Assembly (NCBI GenBank): GCA_003118195.1
Contig: BEXV01003959.1
Location: 13,586-27,002, forward strand
Reading direction: 5' to 3'
DNA: 13,417 nucleotides
Source: Hemicentrotus pulcherrimus
Lineage: Eukaryota; Echinodermata; Echinoidea; Camarodonta; Strongylocentrotidae
The notes beneath the pieces were generated by a model that made no database searches, had not been told where the DNA came from, and saw nothing but the letters and a program-made list of their open reading frames with translations. The number at the start of each line of letters is the position of its first letter. The first letter of the stretch is position 1. The position numbers and the translations under genes are program-made. Of this stretch, positions 8,124 to 13,417 are shown in pieces.

Positions 8124-8264
8124 TTTTGTGGTTGATTTTGATGACTGATTATTGTAATTGTTTTTGTATGATTGATTAGTGTATTATATTGTGTAGTCAT
8201 TTGAGAACGTTGTTTTGTTATGTTGTGTCTTCTGTTCCTACTGTAACTGATAACTACATTACAG

Positions 8265-8424
8265 AATCACAACATCCAATATCGGAGGCTTCCCTGATAG
8301 TTGCCCGCCCGCAACAACCATCGGTGTGCAGTGGTTTGCAGTGAAACGTGTGAAAAAGTGTACTACTGGCCCGGGCCCAGATGTCTGGAAATTGAGCATT
8401 GCGTGTCGATGCATAGAGGAATAA
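8265..8424 (+). CDS. Interleukin-17-like C-terminal exon (candidate)
   Basis: An acceptor with a branch-point-like CTGAT and a tract ending CTACATTACAG (AG at 8263-8264) precedes 52 open codons in phase 2, ending in TAA at 8422-8424. An in-frame stop just upstream means splicing is required. The peptide contains FPDSCPPATTIGVQWFAVKR, then Lys-Cys, a Gly/Pro turn, and DVWKLSIACRCIEE at the end. IL-17 family cytokines end in a strand pair of the form VLRR...C...VxVxCxCV, and the AVKRVKKC plus WKLSIACRC layout fits this; the first Cys could be the partner of the CxC pair. Upstream IL-17 exons with the CPW/R-P segment were not found. A competing reading of the same exon uses another frame with a weak donor (TCG|GTGTGC at about 8325). 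This may be a real terminal exon, an alternative exon or a pseudogene fragment. Confidence 0.38.
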
Positions 8425-8425
8425 A
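8420..8425 (+). terminator. AATAAA polyadenylation signal overlapping the stop codon
   Basis: AATAAA overlaps the TAA that ends the IL-17-like exon. If used, the 3' UTR would be very short. The hexamer is common in AT-rich DNA and may be unused. Confidence 0.25.
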
Positions 8426-8672
8426 GCAGTGTCTTGTGTCACATACATATAACCTTAAACAAGTTGTTTCTATAGTCTTTAGACAGCATATTTGTCTTAT
8501 AGGCTACTATATACATGCAGAAATCTTTATCTGGAAATAATAGACCCGTAAATGGTAAACAAAATTCTTTTCCCTAAGGCTGTTCAAAGAAGTTTGTAGT
8601 ATATGTTGCAAATGCATACATTATCAACCATTCATTTTGTTTTAACTTTATTTATTTTCTCATTAATTGTAG

Positions 8673-8829
8673 GCATCCTTTTTTAACATCTCTCGCCAAA
8701 GCAGTGGATCCAAAACACATTGTGGCCTCAGTATTGATGTGGAACCATGCAGAAAATGCTACTTTCTCTCAACCTTGTGGATGTTCCCTAAGGATCAGCA
8801 GCCTCTTGAAACAGTTGAAGCCATTATCG
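8673..8829 (+). CDS. Internal exon of an unrecognised gene
   Basis: A strong acceptor (TATTTTCTCATTAATTGTAG, AG at 8671-8672) and a good donor (TCG|GTAAAT at 8830) bound 157 nt that are open from the first base (phase 0 in, phase 1 out). The peptide starts with a Ser-rich segment, then has a Cys/His cluster (His-Cys, then PCRKC about 13 residues later) and a hydrophobic plus acidic-helix end (YFLSTLWMFPKD, then QQPLETVEAII). The spaced Cys residues could bind zinc, but too few ligands are visible in this exon alone. It joins in frame to the acceptor at 9607. The previous exon must end in phase 0. The only nearby candidate is the alternative frame of the 8265 exon with a weak donor. I do not recognise the family. 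Confidence 0.5.
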
Positions 8830-9055
8830 GTAAATGACTAAATGTGTACATGTACTTGTATTATTTATGTACATTTATTTGTCATATTATGCATGATCAC
8901 TGAGACACTGACTAATTAGACACTACAGAATGGATCATTTCATTTGAAAGGCTTATTTGTCCTAAGTTTCAATCACCTGTATATATTTATAATTCAATTA
9001 ATTTTAGATCACTAAAACCTGCAGGGATGTTGCAATAACCGACAATATTTTGTGA

Positions 9056-9173
9056 GTTTCAAACAGTGTTTTTTACCCTGAAAGCAGTGCATAATGCAGG
9101 AGATTCCACCCCAAAGCTAACCCACGATGAATGAATGAATGGCAACAAAGTTTCAAACAGTGTTTTTTACCCT
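9056..9173 (+). repeat. 24-bp direct repeats flanking a duplicated segment
   Basis: A 24-bp unit, beginning GTTTCAAACAGTG and ending TTTTACCCT, occurs exactly at 9056-9079 and 9150-9173. Between them lies a segment whose other copy is at 9634-9707. In this copy a 1-bp deletion (GATGAATGAATGAATGG) and substitutions break the longer open frame seen in the downstream copy. It lies in the intron of the two-exon plus-strand model. Confidence 0.9.
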
Positions 9174-9606
9174 TCAGCATAGGTCAAGTAGCTTTCATTC
9201 AACTCTCATTAGCAAACTACAGGAATGCAAGATTCAGGCAATAGACTGAATTCAGGCCCTCGCGAGTTATTTTCATACCATAGTGTAGGTTTTTTGTGTA
9301 CAAGCTAGCTCATTCATTCTAGGTGATTTTCAGGTCCTCTGATCGATTCTAACTGACATCCCTGAAACTAGAACTGTATTGATAAGTTACCAAAGAAAAT
9401 CCTGAATCACGTTTTGCATTGCCCACAAATGTTTAAAATCAAAAGGAGTGTTGACTTTATGTTTGTCAGCAATAATGAATTATTTCTGATAAATCTTACC
9501 ATGCAGTGCTTTTATGACAGAATTCATTGTTTACATTCCAGTTTTAAAATATGTGAAAGTTTTTCTTAACTTTTATTCCTTTCTTTTTGCTCTATTCATG
9601 CATTAG

Positions 9607-9650
9607 AATTCCTTGCGTCCATGTTCCCTGGATCTGAAAGCAGTGCATAA
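9607..9650 (+). CDS. Coding part of the last exon of the same unrecognised gene
   Basis: An excellent pyrimidine tract (CTTTCTTTTTGCTCTATTC) leads to AG at 9605-9606. Joined in phase 1 to the exon ending at 8829, the frame reads EFLASMFPGSESSA and stops at TAA 9648-9650, so the ETVEAII helix is extended naturally before a short polar tail. In phase 0 the same exon would instead stay open for 55 codons (9607 to TAA at 9772-9774, ending SFVKLPPGVSNLPN), which would need a different upstream exon. I prefer the first option because it matches a visible neighbour. The transcript would then have a long 3' UTR, with no clear AATAAA before the element at 10362. Confidence 0.4.
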
Positions 9651-9707
9651 TGCAGGAGATTCCACCCAAAAGTTAACCCACGATGAATGTAATGAATGGC
9701 AACAAAG
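9634..9707 (+). repeat. Second copy of the 73-74 bp duplicated segment
   Basis: The run from CTGAAAGCAGTGCATAATGC to TGGCAACAAAG matches 9078-9150 with few differences. It spans the predicted stop codon of the 9607 exon and part of its 3' UTR. Because this copy sits in natural exon context and keeps a longer open frame, it is the likelier source and 9078-9150 the derived copy. Confidence 0.88.
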
Positions 9708-10361
9708 GACCTACCGGTGCGTGTCTTTTGTGAAACTCCCCCCAGGAGTTTCAAACTTGCCAAATTAATGTTGTGACATTAGCAATGAAATACATCTCTT
9801 TGTGCTAAACTTTTTCAGCATGGTTGCTATCTTATCCTTAACTTGGAAATATCTTCCAAATGATTATTGCACAGTCACCTTGGAATCGCCCAACAGAGCC
9901 AATCGTACTGGCGGGAATGGTTTTTGATACAAATTGTATTTTTATACTTGAACTTCAGCTTCTGTATTTGCAACAAAATGTTTTTTGATGATATTTAAAC
10001 GTATGAATGTTGCCACTAATGCCTTTTTGTGTGTTTAAGTCATGTGCCAGTAAGAAGCAGGTTTCTAGCACAAAGAATAGGTATAGTTGAGCTGATTTCT
10101 GCACAGTCTTCCAATATGCTGCATCGCCAAATGTGAACATCGTGGTTTCAACAGGCAAGCAACCATCAGAAAACTCTGCGGGTATCAGTGAATCTCCCCC
10201 TGTACCCCTTGCTGCCAACTTGTTCCTTTTGAGTGTAAGAAATAACTTAGCTAAGCCATGTGTTTATCATTTGTGCCATTTTTCTCTTGTGTGTGATTTA
10301 GTGTATAGTTTTATATATACTTCATACTGAATTCTTGCCATAAACTTAGAAATTCCCCTTG
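9708..10361. other. Probable 3' UTR or intergenic DNA
   Basis: No supported exon lies here. Small open frames such as 10133-10330 have no splice support. The interval includes the first of two diverged repeat copies that bracket the next element. Confidence 0.35.
10090..10258. repeat. Diverged direct repeat, left copy
   Basis: Landmarks shared with 11206-11379 are GAGCTG, CTTCCAATATGCTG versus TTTCCACTATGCTG, CTGCGGGTATCAGTG (identical), TGCTGCCAAC versus TGCTGCTAAC, and TTAGCTAAGCC versus AAGTTAAGCC. Spacing is similar but many bases differ. Confidence 0.6.
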
Positions 10362-11077
10362 TAAAGGCCCGGTCACACCGCCAGAACTTTGCTGGAGCGT
10401 TCCTGGAGCGGTGAAAAAATTCATCACCGCTCGTAACCGTTCACCACCGTTTAACAGAAGTTGGCCTCCGTTATGGCAACGCCGTATACGCTCGGCCACC
10501 GCTAATGGTCCCTCCTACCGCTCCGAAAGTTTTGAGTTGCACAAAATATTGCGAGCGGTGAGGAGCGGGCAATTTTCCGCTCCGGCAAAGTTCACCACCG
10601 CTCCAACAACGCCCAGTCAAATTTTGGCACCGCTAGACGCAAGTTCGTGGACGCTTTGGTCCGCTAGGCCAACGCATAAATCTTGAACGCTGGATCACCG
10701 CTGCTTCGCCAGCTTTGCCCAGGCGGTGATTAAACGTTGCACAAACTTTGGTGGAGCGGTTGTAAGCGTTTTACGAGCGGACACGGGATTGCTGGAACGG
10801 TGTCGGGCGTTGAAGCAGCGATCCATTGCGGTGATGAACTTTGGTTTGGCGTTGATATGGAGGTGTCGGAGCGGGACCAACGCTCACTATCGCTCGCTAC
10901 CGTTAGACCAACGCTAAAGCAACACCGGCTTTAGCGGTGCACCGCTGAGGCAACGCCCGTTTTTTCAATTTGTTTCCCATTTTGTGCGCGGTGACGAGCG
11001 TTGTCGAAATTCGGCCCCCTCTCCCTTCCGTTCAAGGAACGCTCCAACAAAGTTCTGGCGGTGTGACCGGGCCTTTA
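10362..11077. mobile_element. 716-bp GC-rich terminal-inverted-repeat element with GCGGTG motif array
   Basis: The left end (TAAAGGCCCGGTCACACCGC, continuing) and the right end (…GGTGTGACCGGGCCTTTA) are perfect inverted repeats for 30 bp and remain similar to about 50 bp. A TA sits at both outer edges and may be the target duplication. The interior is much richer in G+C than the flanks and carries a dozen or so degenerate copies of AGCGGTG/CACCGCT and related GTTGGAGCG-type words on both strands. Several overlapping open frames on both strands (10311-10934) arise from this composition and encode nothing recognisable. No transposase is present, so it is non-autonomous. The superfamily cannot be fixed from the ends alone. 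Confidence 0.85.
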
Positions 11078-11205
11078 GTAATAAGTATTGATCTTTCATG
11101 TTCAGGAATTGTTTCCAACAACCGTTTGTTTATGTGATAGTCTTTATCTGCACTAAAGTCTTGGGGTGGTTGTGAGGAGCAGTTTTGCAGCGTGGAGACG
11201 AGGTA

Positions 11206-11379
11206 GAGCTGCACTGATGAATGCCCAGCTTTCCACTATGCTGTTTTGCTGAATATGAGGAACTTCCCCAGTCTGCTGTTTTCTTGTCTACTAAACAACT
11301 GCGGGTATCAGTGTAGCTTTACCTTGTCTCTATGCTGCTAACCTGCTTCTCACAACCGCAAGACTTATAAGTTAAGCCA
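11206..11379. repeat. Diverged direct repeat, right copy
   Basis: This is the counterpart of 10090-10258, in the same orientation, about 1.1 kb away on the other side of the GC-rich element. The identical core CTGCGGGTATCAGTG anchors the match. Confidence 0.6.
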
Positions 11380-11847
11380 ATTTATGTTTTAGTTTCTTGA
11401 AACTGAATTAAATCTGAAATGAAGCAGCACAATTTATCCAAAAAAAAACAAATATCTTTGTGATGGCCTGTTAACTTTCTGGAAATCAATTATGAAAGAA
11501 ATACACTAGGTATTTAAACAGCATGTTTGGGAAGAAGTGTCAGGATCAGATGACCAGATTCTGTATGTATAGAAGACAAAATTAAGTATTCTATATTTTT
11601 GTTATCCATTTTCATACCATATACATGTACATTAAAAATATGAAAATTATTTTCTCTCTGGCATGTATATCATGTGATGCAATATTTGTTGCTTTGTTTT
11701 TACTGTGTGAATGTTCAGAATGTGTTCATGAAGTGAATTTCACACTTTCTTCCTTAATCAGGTGGTCATATAGGTTTCATTTAGAGGACGGAAAAAGACG
11801 TAAAGATCATGTAAGGATAAAAGGTACATCGAAATGACCAGTAAAAT
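11380..11847. other. No gene seen
   Basis: The sequence is AT-rich and without supported exons. The plus frame 11625-11837 begins with a hydrophobic stretch (MKIIFSLACISCDAIFVALF) that resembles a signal peptide, but there is no other support. Confidence 0.35.
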
Positions 11848-12495
11848 GTAAATATCACGTCAAAATTTGATGTCCATACAACGATACACGACGTCTGAAG
11901 GACGTCTTTCTTAGACCAATAAGACATAAAAAGAAAATATGACGTCCAAACGACGTCTTCCTATGGTACAAGTTGACGTCTTAAAGATGTCTTTCTTTGA
12001 CTAATAAGACGTAAAAATCACGTCAAAGTACGACGTCTATACTACAAAATATGACGTCCATATGACGTCTTCACGATGTCTTCCATGGTACAAGTTGACT
12101 AATAAGACGTAAAAATCACGTGTAAATATGACGTCCTCATGACGACGTACGCGGGTGCAAAAATCATGTCTTTTTGACGTAAAGTTATGTCGTCTTTAAG
12201 ACGTCTTTGTTTAACTATAAGACGTAAATATGACGTCTTCCTATGGTACAAGTTGACGTCTTAAAGACGTCTTTCTTTGACTAGTAAGACGTAAATATGA
12301 CGTCCATACGACGTCTTCCTTAGGTACAAGTTGATGTCTTAAAGACGTCTTTCTTTGACTAATAAGACGTAAAAATCACGTCAAAATATGACGTCCTCAT
12401 GACGACGTGAGCGGGTGCAAAATCATGTCTTTTTGACGTCGTGTTATGTCGTCTTAAAGACGCAGTACAAGACGTAAATATGACGTGATATTTAC
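11848..12495. mobile_element. 648-bp element packed with ACGTC palindromic repeats
   Basis: The left end GTAAATATCACGTCA (11848-11862) is the exact reverse complement of the right end TGACGTGATATTTAC (12481-12495). The interior is a mosaic of GACGTC, TGACGTC and AAGACGT words on both strands, plus a phrase containing GGTACAAGTTGACGTCTTAA that recurs several times. A longer module that starts TTGACTAATAAGACG at 12095 and at 12355 and includes GCGGGTGCAAAA repeats with a 260-bp offset. A CCAGT direct repeat lies at 11838-11842 and 12495-12499 and could be a target duplication, though the ends do not meet it cleanly. It is probably a non-autonomous DNA element made of internal sub-repeats. No coding frame is present. 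Confidence 0.8.
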
Positions 12496-12499
12496 CAGT

Positions 12500-13417
12500 C
12501 TCTGCTATCAGGGTTACAATCTTGAGTTACTTTGGGTTCAGCCATTTAATCTGGATCTATCTTGTGCACTACACTGTGCCTCGCCACAGATGGCGCTATT
12601 CCATAACATCCACCTTTGTTTATAAAACAAGAGAATTTTAGTTGTATTGACAAGACTAAACATTTTCATTTAACTGAGTCTGTTTGCCACTTGTCATTCA
12701 GTCTATTTTCTACTTTCATAAATGAATCCATCATGTCCATGTTGATTCCAAACATCGCGACGCTCACTGTTGAATTGATGAACGAAGCCTTGGCTATACG
12801 AATCGCGACAGCTGGTCTCTGTTGAATACGAGTTCTGTGAAAATTAACTGCTGTATCCACTTTCCTTGATATCAGTGACTGTCCGGTTCTTGCATGGAAT
12901 ATGTCCCCTCTATGCACTTATCACTGTATATCTCTATAATACCTTATTTAACTCAATAAAATATTATAAAATCAAAGGGGCAACACTAATGTGAATATCT
13001 GATTCATTATTTCATTTAGCCTCCCTTTCCTCCTTTCTCTTCAAACAAAACAATGCAATTTTGTTCCCTCAATTTCAAATCGAATACCTGAACACCAGTA
13101 AACTCTAGTTTCTAACACTGTAACAGCTACACTTCTTTCTAAGAATGTGCAAAAAAAAACAATTATTTTGTTTTGGGTTAAACTACCAACAATAAACATG
13201 TTGAAACAATGTGATCTAATCAATAGGTAAATATCTTTGCCAGAATTTGTGGTTATCTATTTCCCAAAACAAGTGTATAATAACTGTATATATCCCAAAA
13301 GAACTCTACAAAGCCTTCTCCTTTAATTTTTTAAAGCTTTATTTTCTTAATGTTTTTCTTTAAATCTTGGTCGTCCCCCCTGTACAATATATCTGTCCCA
13401 GGCGCAGGATCTAGGGG
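12500..13417. other. No supported gene
   Basis: A minus frame at 12666-12917 (83 codons) has plausible composition, but it starts from a GTG immediately after an in-frame TAA and has no acceptor. An AATAAA on the plus strand (12955-12960) and several AT runs are unremarkable. I see nothing else. Confidence 0.4.

Noticed and set aside
7468..8148. 226-codon plus-strand open frame, the longest in the window
   Set aside because: More than half is translated triplet repeat (Ser-, His- and Ile-rich). The N-terminal part has no recognisable domain, and stop-free length is expected in TCATCA-type DNA.
10311..10934. Overlapping open frames on both strands in the GC-rich element
   Set aside because: The frames come from AGCGGTG/CACCGCT words, which rarely form stop codons. 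The peptides are basic and repetitive, without domains.
11848..12495. CRISPR-like array because of the many short repeats
   Set aside because: Repeats are palindromic, unequal in length and spacing, occur on both strands and lie between inverted ends in a eukaryotic context. There are no unique spacers and no cas genes.
12666..12917. 83-codon minus-strand open frame
   Set aside because: It begins at a GTG right after an in-frame TAA, with no splice acceptor. The first ATG is deep inside and the remaining peptide is short and unrecognised.

Overview
This looks like a piece of animal nuclear genome. It is AT-rich, has no long uninterrupted gene, contains short open exons bordered by good splice signals, and is crowded with inverted-repeat (MITE-like) elements, a tRNA-headed SINE candidate and microsatellites. 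An immunoglobulin-type exon and a possible interleukin-17-like exon, set among several non-autonomous DNA elements, suggest a marine invertebrate deuterostome. A sea urchin or other echinoderm is my best guess, but nothing here proves it. All gene calls come from reading frames, splice consensus and phase, without database support.

Layout. 1-880 is AT-rich with simple repeats. 897-1064 holds five near-palindromic copies of a forkhead/GATA-like motif inside an inverted repeat. From about 5488 down to 1473, on the minus strand, I read a split gene: an Ig-like ectodomain exon (5147-5488), a single-pass transmembrane exon (2024-2131) and a possible cytoplasmic terminal exon (1473-1690). All exon junctions are phase 1, the usual pattern for Ig-type receptors. 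Its roughly 3 kb intron carries a three-copy diverged repeat, an 885-bp foldback element inserted at a TA into one copy, and a plus-strand open exon (2660-2842) that I do not recognise.

The middle (5489-8260) is mostly non-coding. It has a 668-bp inverted-repeat element with a TA duplication (5933-6600), a SINE candidate at about 6965-7120, and a TCATCA-type low-complexity stretch (7771-8123). From 8265 the plus strand has exon-like blocks: a small cysteine-bearing terminal exon ending in Cys-x-Cys that resembles the C-terminus of interleukin-17 (8265-8424), then a two-exon block (8673-8829 and 9607-9650) of unknown function. A 73-bp segment overlapping the second exon is duplicated 556 bp upstream between 24-bp direct repeats.

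The right third is dominated by mobile DNA: a GC-rich 716-bp element with about 50-bp terminal inverted repeats (10362-11077), flanked by two diverged copies of another sequence, and a 648-bp element packed with ACGTC palindromes (11848-12495). 12500-13417 holds nothing I can support.

The strongest functional reading is a membrane Ig receptor gene close to an IL-17-like exon. The two are on opposite strands and nothing in the sequence shows that they work together.
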